Part shown: in pieces, positions 51,401 to 64,000 of the stretch
How the letters are laid out: each line of letters begins with the position of its first letter
Position numbering within the stretch: position 1 is the stretch's first letter
Assembly (NCBI RefSeq): GCF_958295425.1
Contig: NC_081138.1
Span: 6,808,302-6,872,301, forward strand
Reading direction: 5' to 3'
DNA: 64,000 bases
Origin: Solea solea
Lineage: Eukaryota; Chordata; Actinopteri; Pleuronectiformes; Soleidae
Notes under the pieces: generated by a model
Seen by the model: the letters and a program-made list of their open reading frames with translations, nothing else
Told to the model about the DNA's origin: nothing
The model's database searches: none
Translations under genes and position numbers: made by a program

Positions 51401-53100
51401 TAAACTGTAAACATTTCACTTTGCTTTGCTCATATTCCAGTGTGACTACAGCTGCAATTAAGGACTCATGAATACATCTCAGATTAAAAGAGACAAAAAG
51501 AGCTTTTAGGCACCTGTCAGAGGCGACGTGTTGCTAACACTCAGTCCACATCAATGGCTTTTGAAATACATCAATGCAATCTACACATAAAGCAAACAAA
51601 ACAATCGAAAATTCTCAACTGATGTGCTTTTAATTGCAGGAATGAGCATCTGAGTTGATACTAATTGACAATTGGAATCTTTATGTTCATGTTGACTTGT
51701 AAAAACCTGAATCATGTATTTTATCAGAGAATCCATCACACTTATATCACTTTTAATGTGTTATTTTAGTAATAAACCAATTTTAATCGCTTATTTAGTC
51801 ACAAACTGTGATGCTGCCAATAGGCCAGTCTTGTCAGAGCAGCAGATGAAATCAGTCACCATGTGTTGGGAAGAATAATTTAGTTGATCTATGTTTTCCT
51901 CATGCCACATTATTTTTGCATAAATAATTTCTACTTGTATGCACATATTTGTACAACACAAGAGACTTCCTCACTTCACTGTAGCAGTCACTGTATGCAT
52001 ATCAGCTGACTTCCACTAATATTATTTGAATTTTAAATTATAAGTGCGTGAATATCTTAATTTTCCTCCTTTGGGCAGCATGAAAACATTTACTGTAGGT
52101 ATTGTTTAATTTGCCCCCTGCAGATATAAAAGGCTTACAATTTGAAGTTGAACTAGACACCTTGGGAATCCATTATCAATATTGCCTGTGCTCGAAGTGA
52201 ATAGGAAAAAAGAAGTCCTCAAAATGTTTTTTCTGGTCACACTTGATATTGTTTTATTTATTTGTTGCAAATATCTCTCTCTCATCTTCCTGTTTTACTC
52301 TATCCATCAACAAAAAGTGAAGGACAGATTCATTGCACAGTTGTCACAGACTGCATTAGCTAATCAACTTGAAAGTCAGTGTATTCGAGTGCACTAGAAT
52401 CATATTTGGGAAAAAGCTGCACATTTGCACCCTGGAACTCTGGAACACTTAATAACAGCTTCTACAGGTTAAAGTGTCAAGTATTTAGTGTGACCTCCAT
52501 TCTTCCACTTGAACAATAGCATGACCCTAACTCTCTTAAAGCTGCAGTTGAACCCAAATTAATGTTACTGGTAAAAAAAATCATGTCGTGAAAGATGTCA
52601 CGCCAGATTTATTCAAGGCATGCCTTGAACGTAACATATACATGTTGTATGAGTTTGCTAACCGACTTTCAATCACATCATTCTAATCCAAATGACTCTG
52701 ATTAGAGAATTTCAGAAATATAAAAAGCAAAACGGGTGGTGCTAGCCAGGCTGACCCTAACTGAATTGCAATCATTTTACTTTAATTACAGTTGTGTAAT
52801 GTATTTTGTTGGAACAAACTTCTCGTTCGCATCACGTCCTCCTTTGTCTCGCTTTTCCCCAGAAGGGAAGTGAAAAGACATTATTAAATCAAATGAACAC
52901 AGCAGGCACCAAGGTGTCTTTTTTCTTTAACTGCAGCGACTCAGTGATCTGGATTCTCTTGTATTGTTATTGTGAAAGGCATAACAGATAAAGATAGACA
53001 GGTTTAGACATATCGCCGTTTTCCCATTGTGTGCTTATCCCCCACCCCACCTAAAAAAAAAAAAAGACACAACAAAATAAGAGGAAAATTGAAGCTCATC

Positions 53101-53283
53101 AATGAAGATCAATCCAAAAGAATGACCAAATTAACTGCAAAAAATAAGAGAGAATACAAAATAAAGAAAATCAAAAAGATCATAAATTATTTATGCAAAA
53201 AAATGAAGATCAATCCAAAAGAATGACCAAATTAACTGCAAAAAATAAGAGAGAATACAAAATAAAGAAAATCAACAAGACAA
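53101..53283 (+). repeat. Tandem duplication, ~101-bp period
   Basis: AATGAAGATCAATCCAAAAG and the following ~70 bp occur at 53101 and again at 53202, almost without change. The spacer between the copies is AT-rich. It is a recent local duplication and does not appear to code. Confidence 0.9.
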
Positions 53284-53741
53284 ACAACAACATTTTTTTG
53301 ACAGAATATTGTCTTGCGGATGTATATATATTCCTGAATCATTATGACAGCAAAAGCTATGATGGTAGTTTTCACCTCAGGTGCAGTGCGGATTAAAGCA
53401 AGTGGGCGGCAGCAGATGTCAAATGGCATGGGGCAATTGCCTTCCTGTTTAAGGTTCATAAAGCAGCTGTTTTACCAAATTGTAGGTAGAACATTATAAT
53501 TATTCTAAATACATTTTCATCACAATTGTATTGTGGGGACATATTGTGATATGTATCATATCATGAGGTTGTAGCCCAAGTTTCAACCCTAGCTGGGGAA
53601 CAGGTAGCATTCAAAGTCCTAGTTTTGTGAGAACCCAGTGGAGTTTAAGAGACTTTTCTACCATTATGTCCTTGTGGTTGGGAGTTTCAAGGTACCTCAC
53701 AATTTCATTATAAAGTGATTATGAATACTTTGTCTGTAATA

Positions 53742-54047
53742 TAGGGCTGCAACGATTAATTGATGACTAAATTACTCGCCAACTATTAGAGTGTTTTATT
53801 TAATGACTAAAATGAGTTTGCTGATTTTTCAGCTTCTTAAATGTGAATACTTTCTGGATTCTTTGCTTCATATAACAAAGAAATCATTAAAAACGAATAA
53901 TTTTGGTTTGGCAATTAAACAATTTTTTTCATTTCAAGGTTTGGCAAAATTTCCTGACATTGTTATGAAACAAACAACTAATCAATCGATGGTGGAAATG
54001 TACATCAGTTTAATTGGTTATAAAGTTAATCGTTAGTTGGAGCCCTA
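53742..54047. mobile_element. hAT-like MITE with decayed target duplication
   Basis: The left end TAGGGCTGCAACGATTAAT and the reverse complement of the right end, TAGGGCTCCAACTAACGATT, form imperfect inverted repeats. The flanks CTGTAATA and ATGTAATT agree at 6 of 8 positions. It is 306 bp with no coding capacity. Confidence 0.75.
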
Positions 54048-54251
54048 ATGTAATTATCCCTGATTAGATAATTACTGTAGATGTATTTACTTCCATTGTT
54101 TTTTTCTTCATATAAATAGTTAGTGCAACAGTGTGCTTTTTAACAGCACCATAAAGCCGTTATGTAAATGTCCAGTTGTTGATACAGTATATGCATCCAT
54201 TCAAGGTCATTCAAGAGAGAATGACTTATAATTATGAGATATGAATACATA

Positions 54252-54600
54252 GGGCTGGGCGATATGCTGAACCATTCAAGGAAAATATCAAATTTTGTGA
54301 ATCAGATTTTATCAAACTGCAATATGATTGGTGATCAAAATTTAATTTAAAAGTCTGGTAAAATTCACTGTGTAATGGATAAATATGATAGAAAGTTAAC
54401 AAATTATACCAACAAAACCAATTTACTCAATGATGACAACTTAAGATGTATGTATTACAGTTTTTAAAGTGGCATGAAATGCAAAATAGTCGTGCAATTC
54501 AACTAAAGAAATATATGGTGCCTTTGCGATTTGCTAATTGCATTGTTTTAAATTGTGATTTCGATTTAAAAATCATTAAATGTTCAGCTCTGCTGTCGAG
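54252..54600. mobile_element. MITE-like element (AGGGCTGGGCGATATG family)
   Basis: It begins AGGGCTGGGCGATATGCTGA and ends near TTTCGATTTAAAAATCATTA with GTTCAGCTCTG, a rough inverted match to the start. The end coordinate is approximate. Confidence 0.5.
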
Positions 54601-54969
54601 CTAGCCAACATGCAGTCGTTAGTGATTTAGTTTGATGTGCCACAAGCTTTCCAGTCTTTACCAGGAGCCAAATTTTCTCCAGAGCTTTGCTCTCAAAAAA
54701 AAACCATAGACCTAATAATTACATCTGGCAAAAACACAGAATGAATTAGATTAATGCAAAATATCTGTTTCTCAGATGCTTGTTGGCAGGAACAAGAAGG
54801 TAGAAAAGGGTTACTGGCTGGTAGCCTAACTTAATTAAAAATTAATTAAAAAAACAACGAGTGAAGCAGTTTTGCATTAAAAACATTTTTTGGCGGACAT
54901 GGTGTGTGCGAGAGGGGATGTGAGAGGAGTTGTTTGCTCAAGTCTGATAACTACCAGATAACAGACTGA

Positions 54970-55353
<384 letters not shown>

Positions 55354-55916
55354 TAACCTCATGGTCTGGAGAAACTGTGGACATTAGAGGTGGGCAAAAT
55401 CATCTTGTTTTTGCCGATGCATCCTGATTCTCTCTTAAACGATTACGAAAAAACCATAATTGGAAAACTATAGCATTTCACCTCGTGCTGTCAACGTTAA
55501 TGCGTTAATGTTTGTGATTACTCAGGCAACAGTAACCTGTTTTTAATTAATCGCATCAGTAAGTTTGACCCCAGCATCCTCCTCGTAACCAACAAGGCCT
55601 TAAGATCTGACAGATGCAGATAAAACAATGAAGAGACATCCCCTGGTGTGTTGAACTGTCAGTTTTGACAAAACCAAACTTTTGTGCTCGTATCGTCATA
55701 ATAAACTGTCTTTCCATCGAAGTACAACCCGTCTTTGGGCAAAGATGCTAGCAGTGAGATGGGATCATCAAACAACACTGGCAGAGTGCAGCCGGCGCCA
55801 AGTCTCAACATAGCAACAACAGCTAAGCTAACTGATGCTGTTGCTAAATGGATTGCTGTAGACTGCAGATCCACCAATACTATAGAAGACCAGGTGCTTT
55901 CAAGACATTATCTAGT

Positions 55917-56332
55917 CAGGTGGTTCTCAAACGTTTTATACTAAGTACCACCTGAGCAAATAGTCAGCTACGGACTTTTCACAGGAGGCAGATTTATTCC
56001 CAATCAATAATTGGGAATAATAATTCAATAATAATAATAATAATCAATAATAATCAATAATTTGCTCTCTTATCATCCTCCTCTTGCTCACATATACTTC
56101 ACTGATACAGCCCAATTAGATTTAGATGGAGTGAGTGATAAAGTGACTAATTATTAAATAATAATAATTAGTGAATTTGTTTATTTGTTTCTTATTCTAC
56201 GCAAACCGGTCAAAATTCTGCAGCTCCACTCCGACCACATACCCTGGTATACACAGTCAAACAGTATTTCAGTACCACCAGAGGAAGCTCACGTACCACT
56301 GGTGGCACATGTACCACAGTTTGAGAACAACG
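55917..56332. mobile_element. hAT-like MITE (CAGGTGGTTCTCAAAC family)
   Basis: The left end is CAGGTGGTTCTCAAACG and the right end, on the other strand, is CGTTGTTCTCAAACTGTGG. The flanks share TCTAG, which may be a degraded 8-bp duplication. The interior contains ATA runs and no coding capacity. Confidence 0.65.
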
Positions 56333-56577
56333 GCTCTAGATCATACACATATCCTACAAGTTCTATATGCAAATTAAGTCTGCATTTTAATATGGATGTT
56401 ATGTTCAAAACCAAACCCTCCCTGAGACTCTGTCAGCAAATTAAGATTAGAATTATAATACAGGAATAACTAAAACTAAGCTGACATCACATGTTTTAAT
56501 AAAGTTAGGAGAACATATTCCTCCATTCAATTTGTCATGCATTTTTCTATTCAAACACCACACATGCGGTTTATCTC

Positions 56578-56760
56578 TAGGGCTGCACCTAACGATTATT
56601 GACTTTGATTAGTTGATTAATCTAATGACTATTCTTTAAAAAAACATATTATAATTAATATAACAATTCATTTACCCAAAATAAATATCAAAAGCCTTGT
56701 CTCATTAATAATATAATGAGACAATATTTTATTCAATCATCTTCTCTTACAAATAAGAAT
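56578..56760. mobile_element. hAT-like MITE fragment
   Basis: It starts TAGGGCTGCACCTAACGATT, the same end type as the 53742-54047 element. The right end was not located and the end coordinate is a guess. Confidence 0.45.
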
Positions 56761-57269
56761 AAGAACAACTAGATGAAGCAAAGTATGCACTGCAGGGCAT
56801 TATTCTGTCTAATAGTCTTAACTGGTAATCTTCATTTTACAGTCCAACATAATACTCTTCAAAATAAAATTAAAACAAGATTCAAGTATGTATGTCAAGA
56901 TGTAGTTTGGCAGCGAATGTTGTCTGAGGTGAAGAGCTCCACTTAAGCGGGCGCTCAGTGCTCACACTTCCAGGCACAGAGCAGCGGTACCTCGGCCTAT
57001 CCTATTGAAATTATCAGTATCATTTAGGATTTTAAAATGCGGTTTGTGTATCAAGATGTAACATATTTAGTTTGGCAGCTACGAGTGAAGTAGGTCCGCT
57101 GAAGCAGTGCTGCTGCTGATTTGCAGAGCTCACAAACCACCAGATTTGTCTCTGTCTAAATTACTCCCACAGTTTAGATGATCGTGAGCGAGTTTTTTTC
57201 TCGTTCTCCATCCATCCTTTGACCGGGAGTCGACGCTTACTTCAATGCATCGACTCACATTATCGACGT

Positions 57270-57827
57270 GTCGTTACATCGATGAATCTTCCCATTCCCA
57301 ATGATTCATCAATCACTATTTTTGTGATTACATTTCTTTTAATCGATTGACACGACTAGTGTTAACAATGTGCTCGGTTGAATGTATGCATGTGTCATTG
57401 CGTCGTTACATTCAATACGCCTTCAACAATAATGACACAGCCTAAATGCGTGCCTCGTAAGCTTTACCAAATATGGCTGAGCAGGAGCTATTGTTAAAGT
57501 GTCAAACCCAACAAGCATAATCTGGATTAATAGCTGACGTGTTACCTTCTATGAAGTACGGGGTGAGGAGCGAGCTGGACAAAAGCCACACGATGTTTAG
57601 GCTATGTAAAACCAAACTAAAATACTTTGGCAACATGTACAACAACATGTCTCATCAGCACTGGAAAATGCAGCAAATGATGACAAATTTTGAAGTGCAT
57701 CACATTTTCCTTTCTTTACTCTGGAATAAATACAACATAGTATTTAATGATGAATCTTTAAATACATTGTTTAAATTATATAATCGCTTTTAAATCGTGA
57801 GGTACCTATAGATTCCCACCCGTAATG
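57270..57827. mobile_element. Degraded hAT-like repeat (GGTGGGAATC end)
   Basis: The right edge read on the minus strand is GGGTGGGAATCTATAGGTAC followed by CTCACGATTT, a familiar end of fish hAT elements. A weaker matching phrase (AGAGGTGGGCAAAATC) is at 55386, so the original element may have been split by later insertions. Confidence 0.45.
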
Positions 57828-58378
57828 GACACAGTGTTCTAACTCCAGCCACATGTTCAAAAATCATAATGAATTCTGGTCCCAACCTGCCAAACTGATG
57901 CATATTCTTTTTTTCTTATTTTTAATGAATTCAGTGCATTTTTGGATTCGTGTGCCTTGTTATTTTCAGTCACATTCAAAACTGCGTCGTTGTTTGTACA
58001 CATGCTTCCCAGCAGCATACTGCTGGAGAATCCGCCGCCTGCCAACATCACTGCATGTGTCATGATTGAATCTTACTGAAAGGCAGTACATGTTTTCTTT
58101 TCTAAATCTTTTTTTTTTTTTTTCTTTTTTGTTTATTATTAAGCCCAAAATCCGGAAATTGAATCAACAAACACATGCTGTGAGTCCAAGATGGGATGTG
58201 TAAATGTACTCAATGGATTGTCCATTAAACTTTAGTGGCACTTGACAGCTGTGCCCATGCACAGTATTTCTTGTTCATGAAACTCACAGCTGTTTTTTGT
58301 CAGCTGGTGAATGTCTCATTAACTTTCCCGCTCAGTACTGTATATGTTAGCATTGTTTGTCCAATGCCCTTCTTACAG

Positions 58379-58438
58379 ATAACCAGCAGATGATCAGCCC
58401 CAGCTCCTTCCGCCAGGTTCTCAGGCCTGTTAACTACG
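58379..58438 (+). CDS. diaph3: Diaphanous-related formin, C-terminal tail exon (exon E)
   Basis: A 60-nt exon in phase 1 at both ends follows acceptor CTTCTTACAG and encodes DNQQMISPSSFRQVLRPVNY plus a split Gly. Spliced to exon D it gives RPRDNQQMISP. Human DIAPH3 continues after its DAD with a similar Ser-Pro-rich tail (SPMSQRPVL as I recall it); DIAPH1 and DIAPH2 tails differ. This is the main reason for the diaph3 assignment. The proposed donor GTAAAA at 58439 is moderate. If it is not used, the frame stays open to a stop at 58666-58668, so this could also be an alternative last exon. No later exon was recognised before the window ends. Confidence 0.72.
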
Positions 58439-60546
58439 GTAAAACAAAAAAAAAAGCTAAATCCTCGCATGGCCCAGCTCTGTCTGATGTTCGCTATTGC
58501 AAATCCGCTTTAAACGTCTCTTGCATGCAACGCAAACTCCTCTCAGCGGGGTCATGTGTCCTGCTTACCGTGTCTGCACTGACCTTTTCAGTCGTGCCTT
58601 TAACTTTTTTTGTGGACCTTGCGTCTTGTCTTACCTTGTGCTTTCTGAAAACTGTTCAAACAGTTTAAGGCATTGCCTCTGGCTTTTTCTCAGAGAGAGG
58701 CAGAGTTGGGATTCTTTGAAAGCAGCGTGTGGGCTGTTATGTCATCTCCCTTTGATAAGACTGCTGAATTGTTCAATACCTGCTGCAATTTGAGTTCATC
58801 CCTGTTCTCACAATTTTTGTGAAGGAAAACTTTGTTTTTGTCTCAAATTTAAAATTTTCCGGCGCTTATACAGATTCCTCTTGTTGCATATGCACTTGGC
58901 ACACCAGATGTGGCAAGAGTAAACGGCACAACATGAATAATTAATTTGTGGATTTTGACGCACTCTCACATTTCACACCGAGTGTGACACAATTGGGTGG
59001 GTAAATTATATAAACCAGAAACAATTGCCTTAAGTCAGTTAAGAGTGATGATCAGCTGAAGAAGAGAGGAAACCTTATTTTATATATATATTTATTTTTT
59101 ATATATAGTTTGGCACCTCTGCATGAACTATAAATGCTTGTTTATGGTTGCAGTGATTTTTGAGTAATCTGACACAAATATAAACAAACAAACAAACACA
59201 GCACAGGTAAAAACATAACCTGCCTAGCAGCTGTAATTAGAGTTGAGCACCCTGTGTCTTGTAGCAATGAAGTTGTTCAGTGTCATTTGAAGCCTGCAGG
59301 TTAATACATTAATGTAAAAAGGGCCAACAATATGAGTACGACTTCCTAAGGATGAAGATTGGATGGGATACTAATCATACCAAATGAAATTGTCTTCTAT
59401 TATTCATAGTTGTGAACACATATTAAACTTTTAGCTCTCGCTAAGATAAACAACAGCTTTTTCCCCCACCTCTTGTCAAAGGTTTTCGACAATCATTACT
59501 GAGGCACTTAAAAAAAATTACGCCGTAACCATATTACCTCTTATTGCTTGTAATTTGAATCTCAGTGGGCTGGGTACAGGCACACATGAATAAAATTATT
59601 CCCGCTCAATCCACCCACATCATTGATGGCAATGATAAAGGGCCTTGCTCTGTTGTTCTGCTACAACTTATCTGAAATTAGATTGGAAAGGGGCGAGGGG
59701 GAGGCAGAGATAGAGGGTGGGAGGAAAGAGACAGATAGAGGTGGCCAAAACATTAGAAATGGAAAGAAATGGTGTGAGGATGATGAAAGATAGTCAGCTG
59801 GGAATGGTGAAAATAAGGAATAAGAGACTTTGGTGCTGTTTGTTTGCTGTTGCATCCATGCATGTTTGTGTCAGGAATGGGACACTATATGATTATATGA
59901 CATTAAAAAAAAAAAACACTTGAATTTCCATTATCATGATAGTTGTGAATGGAGAAAAATGTTAATATTTCACACCAGTGACTTGAAAATGCTGTTTAGT
60001 TCCCCAACATACAGTGTTCAGGTTGATTATTTGACGAGGGTGGAGGGTTAGGGTTCATTTCTTAAGAGTTTTTAACAGCAAGAGGGGAGACACTGCTTCA
60101 TTGAAACTTGCTTTTCATTTATTTGGCTTAATAAATTTAGATAATATTATACACTCTGTTCTGTCAAATCTTAAAAGAATAGGTTTTCTTAAATAAGAAA
60201 CTGACTGACCCTACTCTCTCCAATCAAGCCCCCTGCATTGACTCTCACTCTCCCTCATTTTTCAAAGATCAGGCACTGGCAGGAGTTAGCTGCAGAAGAA
60301 GGGGGTTAGTTAACCTATAATTTTGATATACAAACCAACCATTATTTAAGATAAAAATGTGCATGCAATTGCTGAAGTTACATGTTGCAGCTGAATATCC
60401 ACCCTGTCCTTCCAAGTGTGTTGCCTCAAAAGGCAAAAGATATTTAACTTATCCATTGTGGTGCTACTGTAAAACATTGGTGGTCCAAAATGGCCATGTT
60501 GGCAATTATTTTGTTGGATAACAGTGACAGGAAATGTTCCATGACT

Positions 60547-60547
<1 letters not shown>

Positions 60548-60572
<25 letters not shown>
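60548..60572. repeat. (GT)n microsatellite
   Basis: About 12 perfect GT units, followed by a short GA tract. Confidence 0.95.
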
Positions 60573-60577
<5 letters not shown>

Positions 60578-62685
60578 CTGAGAGAGAGAAGTCAGAACTC
60601 TGCTTGTATTTAAAAGGGGATTACAGTCAAAAACAAACTACCTTGTGTAACGAAGCTGCTGCCCAGTGTTGTACAGGTACGAAGGTCCTGAAAGCTTTCT
60701 GGCCCAGCTGACCCTCTACTGGCAGCTTCGGACATTGGCCTTGTTGGCTAATAACACTCTGGGCTTTAGCCTGTCACTGCAGGCATCATACTCACTGCCA
60801 GCCTCCCAGAGCAAACACAGCTAATTACTTTTCTCAGCCCATGCAGCACCAGCTCAGCCCTCTCAGTGCCCATTCATCTTAATTTCCCCCTCTCTGCCAT
60901 CTGCCTCCTAAATAACACTCCTCCTCATTTCCCTACCATTCCATATCCCCGCTGTCTTCTCCTGTACTCTCATGGTCTGACAATGGCCCTCCCCTAACAT
61001 AATTGCCTTATATTGGTGTGGAGTCTCTCCGCCTCTCCTGCCTCACCTCTTCTCTCCCATTTTTCTTTTTTTTCTCTTTTTTTCCCCCCCTCATGAGACG
61101 ACTCGGGCCTAATTACCCAGGGTTTAATCGCCAGAGTCAGTGAATTCCACAGGATGCTCTCAGTTTAGTTGAGAGGTGATGAAGTTTAGTCAGCAACACA
61201 AACACTTAAACAGCTGTTTTCACTTCTGTATCCTCCCTTTCCCAGCGACTTAAATACCCTTTAATAATTGATCTCAGGGGTGTTGATTCCCTCCAGTGGA
61301 GCAGCAAAGAGAATTAGAAAAGAGAAACATCTGCACCTGAAGATACTGTAATTAGTGGAGAGGGGACATGTTTGAATGGCCAATCTGAACACGTGTGGTT
61401 CCATTAAGTTTTGTACTGAAGTGCCCCAGTCTGTTGTCTGCTGAAACAAATCAGATGGCTGATAGATGAGCTCCTCATTTCAAGACTTAGATGAAACCAT
61501 GGAGTACTTTGATTATGGTTAAAGTACTCTGCTGTCTTGATGAAGTGTGAATGCCTTGTGATAGAAAGCAGGATTAACAAGATAGCTCTCAGTCTGTTCC
61601 TCGGTTTGCAGCACATCATTTCTTTATTTTCACCCTCTCTTCCTTCCATACTCCCCTTCCTTTGCACTGTTTGGTTTGAGTTAGACCTCAGTTTCCAGCA
61701 TTTTTTCTCAGCTCTCTTCCTCTCTCTGTCTCTCATCTGCTTTCCTCTCCTGCCCCTAAATTGGCTCAGCACAGTTTAACTTGAGCCAGCAGCTAAGGGG
61801 TTTCACGTGGTCTGCAGTCTCCCTCAGCACGCATACACATACAGTGCAGAGACACACCCACAGACTTCTGGGGATGAAGGTAAGCAGGCTTTGTGGGGGC
61901 TGTGGTCTGGGTTAGGATAAGCCTGAGGGGCTCTGAAGCTCTGGGGCTCCTCGACACTCTAAATTGGATTGGGCTCCACAGAATGATGGATCGATGGTGG
62001 TTAGCCACACAGGTGTAAGAGACTTATTGAATCTATAAAGCAGCCATAGCTTTTTAACTGTGTCCTTCTGAAAACATCTCTCCAGGCACTGTCTTGTCAT
62101 TTCAGACTTTTTTTTTTTTTCTTTTGCAAGCCCTCATCAAAACCCTGCTGGCGTGTGCACGTACATGTTCAGGGCAGTCGCATAACCACTTTTTCTCTTA
62201 ATCATTGTGTTTGACAGAGAGCAAGAGCCTCCAAGTGTAAGACAACACAAGCCAGAGGTGCATTAAGGGTGTATGTGTGTGCTCTAATGCTACTTCCAGA
62301 TAGGGAAAGTGGAGGTGATGAATGGATCTATGAAGGAGAAGTCCTGTGTCTTTAGTGACACTCGGCCCTATAATTATCACAAGTGATATACTTTAGCTCT
62401 GAGCTAGTGCTTGAAATCGATGTAAATGTCACAGCAAAGTTGGTGGTCTCCATTCCAGTTTTAAAAATAATCCTCACGACACATGCCAAGTTGTCAAAAA
62501 CATCGTCAGGAAAACACAAAACCCACCATTGTGTGCAGCCAAAAGCATGCCAGGTCAACAGGTGGCAATATAACCGTAGCTGTAAAACCTTACTGGCCAG
62601 TCAGAAGAGCGCAAACAAAAACGAACAAACAAAATATGTGTATCTGTAAGCATGTTAAAGTCCAGAAAGCATTGCTTATATTTCC

Positions 62686-63114
62686 CAGGGTTACCCACAG
62701 GTCCTTGAAAGTGTGTGAAGTTAAAGAAAGGTCCTTGAAAGTTTTTTTGAAAATTGCCCTCAATAGATTTGGGTCATTGAAAGTCCTTGAATTTTGTGCA
62801 AGAGAAATGTGAAGTTGATATTTAGGTAAATGTTTCATGTGTCCTGCAATACTAGCAGTGTTGTGGGCACTGTACACGGTCTCTCTCCCCACTGTTGACG
62901 TGAGAGATCTTGCCCAAGATCTCAAGGACAATCACTTGTCCAGATGCAGAGTGCACTGCAAATCAATAAAAGTGGACGCCATGTGCAAAGCGGCTCTTAC
63001 AAGTTGCCCTCCCATCTTAGGCTGTCAGCACATTTGGTCCTTGAATTTGAGGGAATTGGTCCTGTAATGTCCTTGAAAAGTCCTTCAATTTGATCTTAAC
63101 CAAGGTGCGGGAAA
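62686..63114 (+). mobile_element. Non-autonomous DNA transposon-like repeat, copy 2
   Basis: It starts CAGGGTTACCCACAGGTCCT and ends AAGGTGCGGGAAAC, which in reverse complement (GTTTCCCGCACCTTG) resembles the start, giving imperfect inverted ends with subterminal TCCTTGAA words. The middle is nearly the same as 14720-14915. No target duplication is clear. Confidence 0.65.
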
Positions 63115-64000
63115 CATCACTACTGTAAGTAGTACTGGGTTCTAGCAGAGTGATTTGATTCGGCTCTGCAGACATCTGGTCTGGCAAGGACGCCACTTTG
63201 GTCAATTTCAGAATCTCCTAAAACAACGGGACAGAAACCCCCGGCACGCTAGAGGCAGGCTTTACATGTTGACAACGGAAAAGCAACGTCTTGCAGTTTT
63301 TGCATACGTCCAACAAGGCGCCCACCGAAGAGCAGCTGTTCGATTCAGCTGTTGCTTCCATTTTAAGCGACTTGCTCCCCAGAGCTCCCCTCGAGCAAAA
63401 GTCGCTAGGTGTCATTACTAGATAGTCATCACTGTCATTCAAAGGATCTGTGTGATTCGTTGTAGGTCCAGCCAATTGCATACGGAGGCATTTTCAGATC
63501 GCTTGAAAGTGGGAAGGGACTACATCTTTTCCAGAATCTCAAATGAGATTAAGACACAGTCTGGTATTAGCCAGGCTCAAACTAACCTACAGTATGAAAG
63601 GCTAAAATGCTCAGAAAAGAAATCTGCATACTTTTGGACTGGCCCTCAATAATCTGTTTCCCCCCCAAGCTCCTTTTCAGAGTCATACAGCTTGAGCAAA
63701 GGTTGGAATAGTGCTAGGAGATTAGGTTAAATTTGAGGTTGTGCTGTGGAAAGTCATTAAAGTTAAAAGAAAATTAAGATGGAGAATTTTGTTTGCTTCC
63801 AACTGTGTGTTCTGTTGTGTTTGCTCATGTGTAAGACACTAGAGTCGGTCAGTGCAGCTTCCTGAGGCTGGGAGACTTGCTGTTAGATACTTGCCTTTTT
63901 TTTTGATTGGACCTCTTACAGACTGTGATATGTGGATCCCACTGCAGGCTACTATATCCTGTAGGTTGTGTGTGTGCGTTTTCATTCCCCTTCCACACAT

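Larger units (their letters stand above)
58439..64000 (+). other. Region downstream of exon E, presumed intron or 3' part
   Basis: No further coding exon was recognised. It has GT and GA runs near 60548-60590, a pyrimidine-rich stretch 60880-61090, and the repeat at 62686-63114. Segment 61098-61220 (GCCTAATTACCCAGGGTTTA and neighbours) is of balanced composition and could be a conserved non-coding element, but I cannot test that. Confidence 0.5.

Noticed and set aside
61404..61772. Minus-strand 122-codon frame
   Set aside because: Composition reflects a pyrimidine-rich + strand; no recognisable motif and no conserved start.

Overview
The window looks like intronic DNA of a teleost fish genome, probably a percomorph. 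The + strand carries five short, spliced coding exons of one diaphanous-related formin, best matched to diaph3. They are embedded in long AT-rich introns full of fish-type transposable-element debris: hAT and TTAA-type MITEs, a tRNA-derived SINE, L2-like and RTE-like LINE pieces, and many microsatellites. No complete gene, rRNA, functional tRNA or CRISPR array is present. Both ends of the formin lie outside the window: the FH1 region and most of FH2 are upstream, and the stop codon is probably downstream.

Gene layout: exon A (2190-2314, late FH2), exon B (6341-6505, last FH2 helices), exon C (21236-21371, charged coiled-coil/basic linker), exon D (55205-55300, the DAD autoregulatory helix and basic patch), exon E (58379-58438, C-terminal tail). 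Joined in phase they give a continuous formin C-terminus. The A-B intron is a convincing minor-class (U12) AT-AC intron. It has an ATATCCTTTT start, a CCTTGAC branch point 12 nt from its end, and a terminal AC. The 33.8-kb intron between C and D dominates the window.

Repeat layout: 1-24.6 kb holds dispersed repeats, including a 398-bp hAT MITE with a perfect 8-bp target duplication (161-558), a TTAA MITE (16175-16488) and a hAT element that keeps a transposase fragment (22268-22836). From 24604 to about 42870 there is an 18-kb array of one repeat family: a diverged leading block, then six near-identical tandem units of about 2.2-2.5 kb. Each unit has a variable 5' head, a body with two CTCF-consensus-like sites exactly 466 bp apart, a ~240-bp minisatellite dense in ACAGGAAGT (ETS-type) motifs, and a terminal GC-rich hairpin with perfect 22-bp arms. 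From 43 to 58 kb come a pair of perfect hairpins (43911-43987), opposed LINE fragments (46.5-48 kb), a SINE and several hAT MITEs. From 58.4 to 64 kb there is mostly unremarkable intron plus a dispersed repeat also found at 14.5 kb.

The most interesting object is the array. It is a recently amplified, probably transposon-derived cluster that repeats CTCF-like, ETS-like and YY1-like motifs at fixed spacing inside an intron of an actin-nucleator gene. Any regulatory function is inference; the motif matches and spacing are visible in the sequence.
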